From contig NW_024736071.1 in assembly GCF_018991925.1 (NCBI RefSeq), forward strand, positions 7,908,453-7,972,452: a stretch of DNA of 64,000 bases, read 5' to 3'. This document shows positions 48,911-61,774 of the stretch, piece by piece. Position 1 is the first letter of the stretch, and every line of letters begins with the position of its first letter. The position numbers and the translations under genes are program-made. The notes beneath the pieces are model-generated. The model saw only the letters and a program-made list of their open reading frames with translations. It was not told the origin of the DNA and made no database searches. Source of the stretch: Homarus americanus. Its lineage: Eukaryota; Arthropoda; Malacostraca; Decapoda; Nephropidae.

Positions 48911-49284
48911 CTATCTTCACCACCAGCAACACACTGCATAATAACCCATTGAAATTTGAGAGAGAGTTTACTTACACATTTGATATTTAAGTTTTAACAG
49001 AATTCCCTGAGAAAGTTGACACATCTAAAACATCATCAAGACATACAGTAACTCTCCCATATGCTGCACATTACTGTATTCTTCACCATGTACAGTACAA
49101 TGCCGCTGTAACTTAAGGACCTATTGAACCATTTGTCAAGCACGCATCACGGACGGACTGTTTACACCCTGTTGTGTATTCACGTGTATGCTTCCCTGTT
49201 TTCTGGTGTGTATTAAAGGTAACACCGATCGAAACTTTGTAAACTCGTTTCACTTAAAGGATTCAGTAGGAAGCAACAGTACAA
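48911..49284. other. Unique DNA
   Basis: Single-copy, with no gene recognised. Confidence 0.5.
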
Positions 49285-49705
49285 AGTGTGGATTAATGTA
49301 TAGGTGTGGATTAATGTATAGGTGTGGATTAATGTATAGGTGTGGATTAATGTATAGGTGTGGATTAATGTATAGGTGTGGATTAATGTATAGGTGTGGA
49401 TTAATGTACAGGTGTGGATTAATGTACAGGTGTGGATTAATGTATAGGTGTGGATTAATGTATAGGTGTGGATTAATGTACAGGTGTGGATTAATGTACA
49501 GGTGTGGATTAATGTACAGGTGTGGATTAATGTACAGGTGTGGATTAATGTACAGGTGTGGATTAATGTACAGGTGTGAATTAATGTACAGGTGCGGATT
49601 AATGCATAAGTGTGGATTAATGTAAAGGTGTGAATTATTGTAAGGTATGGATTAATGTACGTGTACGGATTAATGCACAGGTTCGGATTAATGTACAGGT
49701 ACTGT
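49285..49705. repeat. 18-bp minisatellite
   Basis: About 23 copies of TGTGGATTAATGTATAGG or TGTGGATTAATGTACAGG. The TATAGG form dominates the left, TACAGG the right, and the last copies are degenerate. The hexapeptide frames on both strands are by-products. Confidence 0.97.
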
Positions 49706-50274
49706 TCTGGAGGTTCATAATAATTACAGTACATACAATTTATTAATAACAATAATAAATACACCTGGAAACAAGTCAAACCTCACCTCTAATGAACTAA
49801 TTCAATCATTGTTCCCATTATTAAACGTTTAACAATGGCGTTAATAATCAAAATGGTCCCATGGTAATTAATGTATATCCATGTATGAAAGTTGCCATGT
49901 AACGTAAAATGATCATGAATGACACACACACCCACGCACACACACACGCACACGCACACACACACAGAAGGAATATAATTGATAGTAATTAGTGTCCTTG
50001 TATTACGAAGCGTCTTGGTGTCTCACTCTATAATCCATGACAGAATCGCCCTAAGTGACTCGTAAGACAGATATGAAAGACCCTTGTGCTATACTAGTTA
50101 AGTTTTTTTAGTGTTTATAATATATTATACGTCAGTGTCTGTCATATGAACAGTATTGTGGTCACTGGTTCACGTAACTGTGCCACCTTAACAAACCAAT
50201 CATGGGTCACCAGCAGTAGTGTGAAGCAAGTAGCTGTCTCACTCTCTAACTAACGATATTCTTCCAACTATAAG
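49706..50274. other. Unique AT-rich DNA with interrupted (AC)n
   Basis: (AC)n with G interruptions at about 49921-49967. No gene recognised. Confidence 0.55.
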
Positions 50275-50538
50275 ATGGCGTCACAAGTCTCACCCGTCGT
50301 GCTACACAAAATTGCCTTAAAAATGGTCTATCTTACACGAAGACTCACGACTCTTACACCAATGGGTTATCTCTCTGAGTCACTTAACTCTTGGTCACCT
50401 GTGATATTATGTACATGTTGTTATATAGTGGTGGCTATCGTCTCCCTCAAACAAGGAACACCCTTAGCCCTATCATTGTCTTCTACGTCAAGACCTGTTC
50501 TATTTATTAATATCTGTCACCTCTGTGGCGACACCTGA
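50275..50538 (+). CDS. Hypothetical ORF, unrecognised
   Basis: An 87-codon frame starts at an ATG in good context (AAGATGGCG). Composition is ordinary, with one hydrophobic segment in its middle (SPVILCTCCYIVVAIVSL, about residues 41-58) that could span a membrane. I find no known motif and no conserved neighbour. A second open frame overlaps from 50525 and reads Pro/Ser/Thr/His-rich. A chance frame is at least as likely as a gene. Confidence 0.15.
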   Translation: MASQVSPVVLHKIALKMVYLTRRLTTLTPMGYLSESLNSWSPVILCTCCYIVVAIVSLKQGTPLALSLSSTSRPVLFINICHLCGDT

Positions 50539-50862
50539 TGCTAAAACACCTGCCCATACCCCAGCATCGACCCCTATGTCTTCTCCCACATCCAAATTCC
50601 ATCCACTTTCCCACCCCGTGTACACCTTTGATGACAGCCTCCCTTCATCACCACTACTCATCCCTTCCTTCTCTACTGTACGTGTCTACCACCACCACAC
50701 TACCTCCCCCACCCATGCTCTCCACCCACTCACCACCCACTATGCAAATGAGAGGAGGAGAGTGGACGTAGCGGCTGTTATACACGGGGCGGATTGACGA
50801 CCAACAACCCACGTAGTAACTCCCGCCTCACTTAAGTCACCTCACTTAAATCACCTCACTTA
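50539..50862. other. Unique C-rich DNA
   Basis: CA/CT-rich, with CTCACTTAAGTCACCTCACT direct repeats just before the TA tract (about 50828-50858). Confidence 0.5.

Positions 50863-50951
<89 letters not shown>
50863..50951. repeat. (TA)n microsatellite
   Basis: About 88 bp of TA, the third long TA tract in the window. Confidence 0.98.
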
Positions 50952-50952
<1 letters not shown>

Positions 50953-51142
50953 CTCGTGGCGCAGCTTTTTATGCCTCCGACTGGCTTTACGGGTCTGTTC
51001 ACCCTATGTAACCACGGCTCACTGCCTCCACCATCCACTCTGTACACGCGTCCCTTTATACAGGCCAGGTGAACTTTCTTCCAACATTCTGAACTCTGTC
51101 TCCTATCTGATCCCCTTTACACGACCACCAGGATAACCGTAA
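50952..51142. other. Unique DNA
   Basis: GC-richer spacer, with nothing recognised. Confidence 0.45.
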
Positions 51143-51277
51143 CTTCACTATCCACGACCACTGGACTTCACTATCCACGACCACTGGACTTCACTATCCA
51201 CGACCACTGGACTTCACTATCCACGACCACTGGACTTCACTATCCACGACCACTGGACTTCACTATACACGACCAAT
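51143..51277. repeat. 23-bp minisatellite
   Basis: Between five and six nearly identical copies of a 23-bp unit with the core TTCACTATCCACGACCACTG. Confidence 0.95.
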
Positions 51278-51323
51278 CAACTCCACTGGCTAAACCCTGT
51301 ACTCCCACATTCAAACAAACTTA

Positions 51324-51381
<58 letters not shown>

Positions 51382-51836
51382 CTACTGTCCGCTCCGTCTA
51401 CGATCACATGACAGCACCATCCACTCTTCCTCTCCTGTCAACTCCGTCCTTCATACAGCCATGATCCTCAGTCTTCTACTATTCTTTTGCATGTTGTCCC
51501 TTTTATCATGTACCACCTATCCACTCTAGCCTCTATGTTATACAATCTATCCACCGTCATCCGTCAATCCTCTCCTGTCCCATCTACATCCTTATTAGGT
51601 TGTCCATTATCCATCCTCAAACTCGACTATCTACGAGAGCCTTATCAAACAACTGGCTATTCCCATTCTTTATCCCCTTATCCGGCTCCACTTCACCCCA
51701 TTTCTATCCCCCTCCATTTATCATTTTCTGTATTGTTTCTCTGCCATCTATTGATAAAACCACTGAGCGAGACCTTAACTTTACAGGTTGTCATCAGAAC
51801 ATTCACCCTATCATGTAAACCTAAGATATAATTATT

Positions 51837-51871
<35 letters not shown>

Positions 51872-52150
51872 ATTACTACTACTAATAACACACATTACTA
51901 CACACATACTACTACCACATTACTACTAACACACACACACCATTCATTTAGGTAAACACTGGATCTACAAACATATAATTCTTTCATTCAATAGTAAAAA
52001 AAAAAAACATTGTTAAAAACGTGGACAAGTGCCTAACCCGAAGGTCATTTGTACCTAAGCAAATCTGTAGGGAATAGTCAGACAGTAGTTACTCGACAGA
52101 CGAAGAATTTGTTTGTTGTGTGTTTACTAACGAAGGTATATTTGTTGATA
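51278..52150. other. Unique DNA with (TC)n and (AC)n
   Basis: (TC)n at about 51329-51378; (AC)n at about 51839-51869, then TACTAC/ACAC mixtures to 51945. Open frames at 51487-51831 have no recognised motif. Confidence 0.55.
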
Positions 52151-52154
52151 AAGA

Positions 52155-53490
52155 CGCAGGTGTTAATTTCAAGGTGTTTATAGAGGTACAGGTGTTAATT
52201 TAAAGGTGTTTATAAAGGTACAGGTGTTATTTTGAAGGTGTTTATAGAGGTACAGGTGTTAATTTCAAGGTGTTTATAGAGGTACAGGTGTTAATTTCAA
52301 GGTGTTTATAGAGGTACAGGTGTTAATTTCAAGGTGTTTATAGAGGTACAGGTGTTAATTTAAAGGTGTTTATAAAGGTACAGGTGTTATTTTGAAGGTG
52401 TTTATAGAGGTACAGGTGTTAATTTAAAGGTGTTTATAGAGGGACAGGTGTTAATTTAAAGGTGTTTATAAAGGTACAGGTGTTATTTTGAAGGTGTTTA
52501 TAGAGGTACAGGTGTTAATTTAAAGGTGTTTATAGAGGGACAGGTGTTAATTTAAAGGTGTTTATAAAGGTACAGGTGTTAATTTCAAGGTGTTTATAGA
52601 GGTACAGGTGTTAATTTAAAGGTGTTTATAAAGGTACAGGTGTTATTTTGAAGGTGTTTTAGAGGTAAAGGTGTTAATTTAAAGGTGTTTATAGAGGTAC
52701 AGGTGTTAGTTTAACGGTGTTTTAGAGGTACAGGTGTTAATTTAAAGGTGTTTATAAAGACGCAGGTGTTAATTTAAAGATGTTTATAGAGGTACAGGTG
52801 TTAGTTTAAAGGTGTTTTAGAGGTACAGGTGTTAATTTAAAAATGTTTATAGAGGTACAGGTATTAATTTAAAGGTGTTTATAGAGGTACATGGTGTTAG
52901 TTTAAAGGTGTTTAAAGAGGTACAGGTGTTAATTTAAAAATGTTTATAGAGGTACAGGTGTTAATTTAAAGATGTTTAAAGAGGTACAGGTGTTAATTTA
53001 AAGGTGTTTATAGAGGTACAGGTGTTAGTTTAAAGGTGTTTATAGAGGTACAGGTGTTAATTTAAAAATGTTTATAGAGGTACAGGTGTTAATTTAAAGG
53101 TGTTTATAGAGGTACATGGTGTTGGTTTAAAGGTGTTTAAAGAGGTACAGGTGTTAATTGAAAGGTGTTCATAGATGTACAGATGTTAGTTTAGAGGTGT
53201 GTATAGAGGTACAGGTGTTAGTTTAAAGGTGTCTACAGAGGTACAGGTGTTAGTTTAAAGGTGTCTACAGAGGTACAGGTGTTAGTTTAAAGGTGTTTTA
53301 GAGGTAAAGGTGTTAATTTTAAGGTGTTTATAGAGGTACAGGTGTTAATTTAAAGGTGTTTATAGAGGTACAGGTGTTAGTTTAAAGGTGTTTTAGAGGT
53401 ACAGGTGTTAGTTTAAAGATGTTTAAAGAGGTACAGGTGTTAATTTAAAGGTGTTTATAGAGGTACAGGTGTTAGTTTAAAGGTGTTTAA
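52155..53490. repeat. 32-bp minisatellite
   Basis: About 41 copies of a 32-bp unit: AGGTGTTTATAGAGGTACAG then GTGTTAATTTCA or GTGTTAATTTAA. Variants form runs and short multi-unit duplications, for example a repeating trio distinguished by TTCAAGG, TTAAAGG and TTGAAGG at 52190-52640. Confidence 0.97.
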
Positions 53491-53579
53491 CTTGATGTTT
53501 TGTAGGTAACTGAGTGGGTTTGAAATTGTAGTAATATAAATTTGCATGTGTAGTTGTGTCAGACTGTAGACTTTGGGTG
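53491..53579. other. Junction between two minisatellites
   Basis: About 90 bases of transition. It begins AACTTGATGTTTTGTAGGTA and already contains TAGGT words. Confidence 0.6.
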
Positions 53580-56500
53580 ATAGTTTGTAGGTTTAGTGGT
53601 GTCAGCTTGTAGGTGTGGAGGTGTCAGTTTGTAGGTGTGGAGGTGTCAACTTGTAGGTGTGGAGGTGTCAGGTTATAGGTGTGGGAGGTCAACTAGTTTG
53701 TAGGTGTGGGAGGTGTCAACTTGTAGGTGTGGAGGTGTCGGGTTATAGGTGTGAGGTGTCAACTAGTTTGTAGGTGTGGGAGGTGTCAGGTTATAGGTGT
53801 GGAGGTGTCAACTTGAAGGTGTGGAGGTGTTAGTTTGTAGGTATGAAGGTGTCAGCTAGTTTGTAGGTGTGGAGGTGTCAACTTGTAGGTGTGTGGAGGT
53901 GTCAACTTGTAGGTGTGGGAGGTGTCAACTTGAGGGTATGGAGGTGTTAGTTTGTGAGGTATGAAGGTGTCAGCTAGTTTGTAGGTGTGGAGGTGTCAAT
54001 TTGTAGGTGTGGAGGTGTCAACTTGTAGGTATGGAGGTGTCAGGTTATAGGTGTGGAGGTGTCAACTAGTTTGTAGGTGTGGAGGTGTCAGGTTATAGGT
54101 GTGGAGGTGTCAACTAGTTTGTAGGTGGAGGTGTCGGGTTATAGGTGTGGAGGTGTCAACTAGTTTGTAGGTGTGGAGGTGTCAGGTTATAGGTGTGGAG
54201 GTGTCAACTTGAAGGTGTGGAGGTGTTAGTTTGTAGGTATGAAGGTGTCAGCTAGTTTGTAGGTGTGGAGGTGTCAACTTGAAGGTGTGGAGGTGTCAAC
54301 TTGTAGGTGTGGAGGTGTCAACTTGAGGGTATGGAGGTGTCAACTTGAAGGTGTGGAGGTGTTAGTTTGTAGGTATGAAGGTGTCAGCTAGTTTGTAGGT
54401 GTGGAGGTGTCAACTGTAGGTGTGGACAACTTTAGGTGTGGAGGTGTCAACTTGAAGGTGTGGAGGTGTCAACTTGAGGGTATGGAGGTGTCAACTTGTA
54501 GGTGTGGAGGTGTTAGTTTGTAGGTATGAAGGTGTCAGCTAGTTTGTAGGTGGAGGTGTCAACTTGTAGGTGGAGGTGTCAACTTGTAGGTGTGGAGGTG
54601 TCAACTTGAAGGGTGTGGAGGTGTCAACTTGAAGGTGTGGAGGTGTCAACTTGAAGGTGTGGAGGTGTCAACTTGAAGGTGGAGGTGTCAACTTGTAGGG
54701 GTGTGGAGGTGTCAACTTGTAGGTGTGGGAGGTGTCAACTTGAAGGTGTGGAGGTGTCAACTTGAAGGTGTGGAGGTCAACTTGAAGGTGTGGGAGGTGT
54801 TAGTTTGTAGGTATGAAGGTGTCAGCTAGTTTGTAGGTGTGGAGGTGTCAACTTGTAGGTGTGGAGGTGTCAACTTGTAGGTGTGGAGGTGTCAACTTGT
54901 AGGTGTGGAGGTGTCAACTTGTAGGTGTGGAGGTGTCAACTTGAAGGTGTGGAGGTGTTGGTTGTGTAGGTGTCAGCTGTTTGTAGGTGAGGTGTCAACT
55001 TGTAGGTGTGGAGGTGTCAACTGAAGGTGGAGGTGTCAACTTGTAGGTGGAGGTGTCAACTTGTAGGTGAGGTGTCAACTTGAAGGTGTGGAGGTGTTAG
55101 TTTGTGGTATGAAGGTGTCAGCTAGTTTGTAGGTGGAGGTGTCAACTTATAGTGTGGAGGTGTCAACTTGCAGGTGTGGAGGTGTCAACTTGAAGGTGGA
55201 GGTGTTAGTTTGTAGGTATGAAGGTGTCAGCTAGTTTGTAGGTGTGGAGGTGTCAACTTGTAGGTGGGAGGTGTCAACTTGAGGAGGTGTCAACTTGTAG
55301 GTGGGAGGTGTCAACTTGAGGGTATGGAGGTGTCAACTGTAGGTGGTGGAGGTGTCAACTTGTAGAGGTGTCAACTGAGGGAGTGGGAGGTGTCAACTTG
55401 TAGGTGTGGAGGTGTCAACTTGTGGGGTGAGATGTCAACTTGTAGGTGTGGGAGGTGTTAGTTTGTAGGTATGAAGGTGTCAGCTAGTTTGTAGGTGGAG
55501 GTGTCACTTTGTGGGAGGTGTCAACTTGTAGGTGTGTGGAGGTGTCAACTTGTAGGTGTGGAGGTGTCAACTTGTAGGTGTGGAGGTGTTAGTTTGTAGG
55601 TATGAAGGTGTCACTAGTTTGTAGGGGTGTGGTGTCAACTTGAAGGTGTGGAGGTGTCAACTTGGTTGTGGAGGTGTCAACTAGTTTGTAGGAGTGGAGG
55701 TGTCAGGTTGTTAGGTGTGGAGTTGAACCAGTGGGTGTGGAGGTGTCAACTTGTAGGTGTGGAGGTGTCAACTTGTAGGTGTGGAGGTGTTAGTTTGTAG
55801 GTATGAAGGTGTCAGCTAGTTTGGGGTGCAGTGTGGGAGTGTCACTTGTAGGTGTGGAGGTGTCAACTTGTAGGTGTGGAGGTGTCAACTTGTAGGTGTG
55901 TGGAGGTGTCAACTTGTAGGTGTGGGAGGTGTCAACTTGTAGGTGTGGAGGTGTTAGTTTGTAGGTATGAAGGTGTCAGTAGTTTGTAGGTGTGAGGTGT
56001 CAACTTGTAGGTGGAGGTGTCAACTTGTAGGTGTGGAGGTGCAACTTGTAGGTGTGGAGGTGTTAGTTTGTAGGTATGAAGGTGCCAGCTAGTTTGTAGG
56101 TGTGGAGGTGTCAACTTGTAGGTGGAGGTGTCAACTTGAAGGTGTGGAGGTGTCAACTTGTAGGTGTGGAGGTGTCAACTTGTAGGTGTGAGGTGTCAAT
56201 TGTAGGTGTGGAGGTGTCATTGTAGGTGTGGGAGGTGTCAACTTGTAGGTGGAGGTCAACTTGTAGGTGTGGGAGGTGTCAACTTGTAGGTGTGTGGAGG
56301 TGTCAACTTGTAGGTGTGGAGGTGTCAACTTGTAGGTGTGGAGGTGTCAACTTGTAGGTGTGTGGAGGTGTCAACTTGTAGGTGTGGAGGTCAACTTGTA
56401 GGTGTGGAGTCAACTGGTGTGGAGGCCTTGGTGTGGGTGTTAGTTTGTAGGTATGAAGGTGTCAGCTAGTTTGTAGGTGTGGAGGTGTCAACTTAGGTGT

Positions 56501-58175
56501 GAGGTGTCAACTTGTAGGTGTGGAGGTGTCAACTTGTAGGTGTGGAGGTGTTAGTTTGTAGGTATGAAGGTGTCAGCTAGTTTGTAGGTGTGGAGGTGTC
56601 AACTGGGTTGTAGGTGTGAGGCTTGAGGGTGGGGAGTGTCACTTGGTGGTGGAGGTGTCAACTTGTAGGGTGAGGTTTGTGGGGGTTGGGGTATGAGGTG
56701 TCAGCTAGTTGTAGAGGTGTCAACTTGTGGGTGGAGGTGTCAACTTGTAGGTGTGGAGGTCAACTTGTGAGGTGTCTTGTAGGTGGAGGTCAACTTGTAG
56801 TGTGGAGGTGTTAGTTTGTAGGTTGAAGGTGTCAGCTTGTAGGTGTGGAGGTGTCAACTTGTAGGTGTGGAGGTGTCAACTTGTAGGTGTGGAGTCAACT
56901 TGTAGGTGTGTGGAGGTGTCAACTTGAAGGTGTGGAGGTGTTAGTTTGTGTAGGTATGGAAGGTGTCATCTGTTTGTAGGTGTGGAGGTCAATTAGGTGG
57001 AGGTGTCAACTTGAAGGGTGGAGGTGTTAGTTTGTAGGTATGAAGGTGTCAGCTAGTTTAGGTGTGGAGGTGTCAATTTGTAGGTGTGGAGGTGTCAACT
57101 TGAAGGTGTGGAGGTGTTAGTTTGTAGGTATGAAGGTGTCAGCTAGTTTGTAGGTGTGGAGGTATCAACTTGTAGGGTGTGGAGGTGTCAACTTGAAGGT
57201 GGAGGTGTCAACTTAGGTGGGAGGTGTCAACTTGTAGGTACAGGTGTCAACTTGTAGGTGTGGAGGTGTCAACTTGTAGGTGTGGAGGTGTCAACTTGTA
57301 AGTGTGGAGGTGTCAACTTGTAGGTGTACAGGTGTCAACTTGTAGGTGTGGAGGTGTCAACTTGTAGGTGGAGGTGTTAGTTTGTAGGTGTGCAGGTGTC
57401 AATTTAAAGGTGTACAGGTGTCAGCCAGGTGTGGAGGTGTCAACTTGTAGGTGTGGAGGTGTCAACTTGTAGGTGTACAGGTGTCAACTTGTAGGTGTGG
57501 AGGTGTCAACTTGTAGGTGTGGAGGTGTTAGTTTGTAGGTGTGCAGGTGTCAATTTAAAGGTGTACAGGTGTCAGTTTTCAGGTGTACAGATGTCAGCTT
57601 GTAGGTGTGGAGGTGTCAGCTTTCAGGTGTACAGGTGTCAGCTTGTAGGTGTGGAGGTGTCAGCTTGTAGGTGTGGAGGTGTCAGCTTGTAGGTGTGGAG
57701 GTGTCAGCTTGTGGTGTGGAGGTGTCAGCTTGTAGGCAGGTGTCAGCTTGTAGGTGTAGGGTGTCAGCTTGTAGGTGTAGAGGTGTCAGCTTGTAGGTGT
57801 GGAGGTGTCAGATTGTAGGTGTGGACGTGTCAGATTGTAGGTGTGGAGGTGTCAGCTTATAGGTGTGGAGGCGTCATCTTGTAGGTGTGGAGGTGGAGGT
57901 GTCAGCTTGTAGGTGTGGAGGTGTCAATAGGTGTGGAGGTGTCAGCTTGTAGGTGTGGAGGTGTCAGCTGGTAGGTGTGGAGGTGTCAACTGGTAGGTGT
58001 GGAGGTGTCAGCTGGTAGGTGTGGAGGTGTCAGCTGGTAGGTGTGGAGGTGTCAGCTTGTAGGTGTGGAGGTGTCAGCTTGTAGGTGTGGAGGTGTCAGC
58101 TTGTAGGTTTAGAGGTGTCAGCTTGTAGGTGTGGAGGCATCAGCTTGTAGGTGTTGAAGCATTAGCTTGTTAAGT
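53580..58175. repeat. 22-bp minisatellite with higher-order structure
   Basis: About 200 unit-equivalents of AGGTGTGGAGGTGTCAACTT plus GT. A marker variant, GTTAGTTTGTAGGTATGAAG then GTGTCAGCTAGTTTGTAGG, recurs some twenty times between 53.8 and 57.2 kb at irregular intervals of roughly 90-300 bp. From about 57.25 to 57.6 kb hybrid units appear (GTACAGGTGTCAATTTAAAG); the last 600 bp become uniform GGTGTCAGCTTGTAGGTGTG. Irregular indels in the middle suggest read error. Confidence 0.97.
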
Positions 58176-59733
58176 TGTAACACAACAGTCATGCTCTCTT
58201 TATCACTAACTACAGATAGTATTGAATTGTAACAGTCTAAACTAACGCCCCTATTAACACTGCCTCAAGCTGTGTGTATGTTTATAATACCGCCCTCAGA
58301 CATCTTTTCTTACTCTACATTAAGGTGTTTCCTCCTCCGTGTGTTTACTTGTGAATCTCACAAGGAATAAACCCTGATTCATAAGTTAAATTTATTCGCC
58401 TTACTGCGGGACACAATCTATCTGTTTGGTTCACTTTAGACACGACACAAACAAGGTGACCAGAATGATACTGAAACGACCGTAACGACGAGATCTTGAG
58501 GGGTAGTCTGTTGCAGCGGTTATGAAAAAATAAGGGTTTGTGTATTAATCACTAAGACAGGCATGACTTGAATTGGTGAAAGTAACTCGGGTCGTCTGGG
58601 AGAAAGTACGACCACCTACATTATTCCCTCGTGGACAACAAACAGCCTATGTACTGACACTATTATGCGCATGAAAGTTGTTCCCCCTCGCTTCTCGCTG
58701 ATTAAATTCCTCAAGTACTGCGATAAATCATTTCTGAGGAACCCGCTGTGGTGTCCAGCCGTCCCTCACAGCAGGGCAAAACACCCTCACCCGGGAGACT
58801 TGAGTCACAGTTTTCGAGATTTTTTTCTTATTTTTTTTTAAGAGTACGAGTTACGTGATAGAGAACCTCGGGTGTTGTCCGGTTGTTTAGTAAGTAAGAA
58901 GAGATTCGGACAGTGGCGTAGGGTGAGGACACAACAACACTAAAGGGTCAGGGTAAAGCTTAAGCTGTTAGTATGAGTCCCTTCGAACCACAGCCGCTGG
59001 TGACAAGGGCTGTGTTACTGATCTTATAGTTACCTTATAGTATATTAAATCAGAGTTGAAAACCAAAGGCAATTGACTTCTATACAGATATCAAACAGTC
59101 CTCTTTCCCCACTGTCTTCTGTGTTCTCATCTTTCCTAAATACTCTTACAGCCTCGAGCTTTTGAGTGAAGAAATGTGTGCCTGTAGTTCGTGTATTAAG
59201 AATTCATGTAATTAAACTTAGGAATAAACTTCTAATAACAATAATAAAGATATCAAATAAAATATACATGTAATAAAGAAATAAAACGCACTAAGTGTCA
59301 GCCGCCACCTTCATCAGTAGAGGTAATCCAGTGGGAGTCGAGTGTGGGTCCTCCATCTAACCCTGAAGGTGCGGGAATCTTGCTGGCATTCCGCTGACAG
59401 CTTATCAAGATGGTTGTTCTCCTCGACTCATTACCAGACCAACAGTAACACTCCCGTCACCAACCTATCAAAGGAGACTTTCATACCGCCCAATGAGATG
59501 GTCGATGTCAGGTGGCATGACACTCCGGCCGTCCACACTTGACACCGTCTGTCCGCTCGTCATTCCTCTCTCCCTGCTTGTTCCACCCCGCCCACTTGAC
59601 CAGTCTCTCACATATTAGAAAATACTTTTCACTGTATAAAATATCACGTAATAGTGAGCTTCATTATAAGCGAGATGACCCCAATTACAGCATTCTCTAT
59701 CACGTCTTACAGACTTGCAAAAGCTCTCCTGAT
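58176..59733. other. Unique DNA, no recognised gene
   Basis: The longest stretch with neither microsatellite nor minisatellite. Composition is ordinary. Small plus-strand frames at 59342-59742 lack recognisable motifs. Confidence 0.5.
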
Positions 59734-59862
59734 ATCACCTGAAGATTAAACACCACACTTTAGTTTACCTAATGATCAAACACATAACGATAACCTAAGT
59801 TATCCCTCCTAGGTGTTTCATCATCAGGTGAAATAAGCTGGAGTGTCTAATCTTCAGGTGAT
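59734..59862. mobile_element. 129-bp foldback (MITE-like) element
   Basis: The arm at 59734-59783 begins ATCACCTGAAGATTAAACAC. The arm at 59813-59862 is its reverse complement at 41 of 50 positions, and the outermost 20 bp differ at one base only. A 29-base loop separates them. Complementarity stops at the outer edges, giving defined ends. Size and shape suit a non-autonomous DNA transposon or foldback element. No target-site duplication was recognised and no superfamily is assigned. Confidence 0.7.
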
Positions 59863-61644
59863 CCCTTTTCCTCTACACAAAACAATTTGAGAGTATTAGG
59901 AACCTGACGTGAGACCCAACATGTGTTTGTTTACCTGTACAACATAACCTTAAAATTATTAAAGATACAAATCATTACTCATTTCACCTTGGCTAATTAC
60001 TTGCGATAACTCTCCGATATCAGATCGTAAATTAAAGTTTTAGAAATCTATCAAAAAGAATTCCGATTTATTTTCTCTTAGTCTCTCCCCCGAGAAATCA
60101 TTACCAACAACTGTGGTCCATCCAAACATAATATTTGTATCATAATTGGTATTGGAAACATGGTGTGAAAATAAACAACAGCAATCACATAGTGTGGAGT
60201 GAAAACAAACTATCATTACACCTTAACGCAGTGTAATAAACAAACAATAATTGACCCTCAGTGTGAAGTGTCAGAAATCAATTATCGTCATATACAGTAC
60301 AACAGTGTCGGTATATAACACATTATGCTGCATGGTGTATTCAGTATATCACAAGTTATTTCATGTAGTGTGTGTTGCGTGTACAAACAGTCTTCCCTCA
60401 CGTTACATTGCATAAATAACAGACATTACCTCTTCATATTTTATACATTTAAAATCCATTATCACTCTAGCTGGTACGTGACGCAGCCATTCCGTACCCT
60501 GCACAGAGGACTGACATACTGTAGTATACTGAAGGTGTTTATACTGTAACCTATAGGTGTTGAGGGAAAGACAAAACGGCAAGGAGAAAAGATTACATCT
60601 GACTCAATGAAGACAAGGAGACAGTAAGAAATAGAACAAATGTGGCAATCAAGAGAAGACAAGTAAGAAAGAGTTCATGTGGCAATCAAGAAAAAAGTCC
60701 ATGTAACGTAATCGACAAAATTCAGTAGTAAAGAAAGAAAGGAAGAAGTACCTGCACGACAAATCAAGACGAAGAAGACGATAAGGAAAGCTTGCAACTC
60801 AGTTAAGACACGGAACCAACAAAGTAAACAAATATAAATAACTAGTTGACAAATTGAACAAGTAAACAAAAAGAATGCAAGTAAGACAAAGAGTACAGGA
60901 AAGACAATCAAAACAATGAGACAGTGAGTTATAAAAGAAACACCTGCACTACATGCGAGCTACCACACGGAATCCCACAACCTTGAAGAATCTCCACTGT
61001 TTTGTGTGAGTTTTTTTCTCTTATGAATGAATGAATTAGTGTCGCCTCAGTGGTTATTTCACCCAGGTACACTACAGAGAGATAGTGACCAAGCAGAAGA
61101 GTGAAGACAAATACACGAGAATAAAAACTATATCACTACTAATAGTAATAATAGTAATAAATATATACGGTGTTTCATATATTTCGACCAACACGGATTA
61201 ATGCCGTAGAACTTTATATTAATACGTCTCTGTTGTTAATAGTCACGAGAGCACCACTGTCTCTTTCAATAAAATACTTTACGAAGAAGGTAGTAAGTGT
61301 CCCTCTAAGCACGTGAGCCGTCATCGTACAGTGACAACTAAAGAAACAAACGCTGCCGTAATTGGGTCTCAGGTTTACTGTATACTCTTAAAGATCTTGG
61401 CAAATCGTGATGCTCCATAGTTCAGATCTTCAAGGCTTCAGTTGTAACACGGAAAATAATGATTTAAATATAGGTTTTTTTTTATACGAGTAGTAACAAT
61501 AGTCATAGAGATACAATAACAATACTATCAAAGGTAACAGTCTTACTACCCTTAGCATAGATAATATGGTAGTCCTTATATTTTGGAAATGTCAAGGAAA
61601 ATAAAAAGCTTTATTTTGCTATTATTACGACTAAAGCCGAGGTT

Positions 61645-61646
<2 letters not shown>
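59863..61646. other. Unique AT-rich DNA
   Basis: Single-copy. Open frames at 60325-60549 and 60675-60911 show no recognisable motif. Confidence 0.5.
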
Positions 61647-61723
<77 letters not shown>

Positions 61724-61731
61724 ACAAAAGG
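61647..61731. repeat. (AC)n microsatellite
   Basis: About 80 bp of AC with one AT interruption near its end. Confidence 0.98.
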
Positions 61732-61774
61732 TGAAACAAGACACAGACAGTAAAGGTGATGCAAGGACTGAGAT

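Noticed and set aside
49285..49705. Hexapeptide-repeat protein (Gly-Leu-Met-Tyr-Arg-Cys)
   Set aside because: An 18-bp unit gives open frames on both strands, and the copies differ by changes that show no codon bias.
50525..50797. Pro/Ser/Thr/His-rich frame overlapping the ORF at 50275
   Set aside because: Starts at a GTG, is biased in composition, and has no motif.
58975..59010. GGTTCGAAGG on the minus strand as a tRNA or SINE
   Set aside because: The B-box ends incorrectly and no upstream partner is visible.
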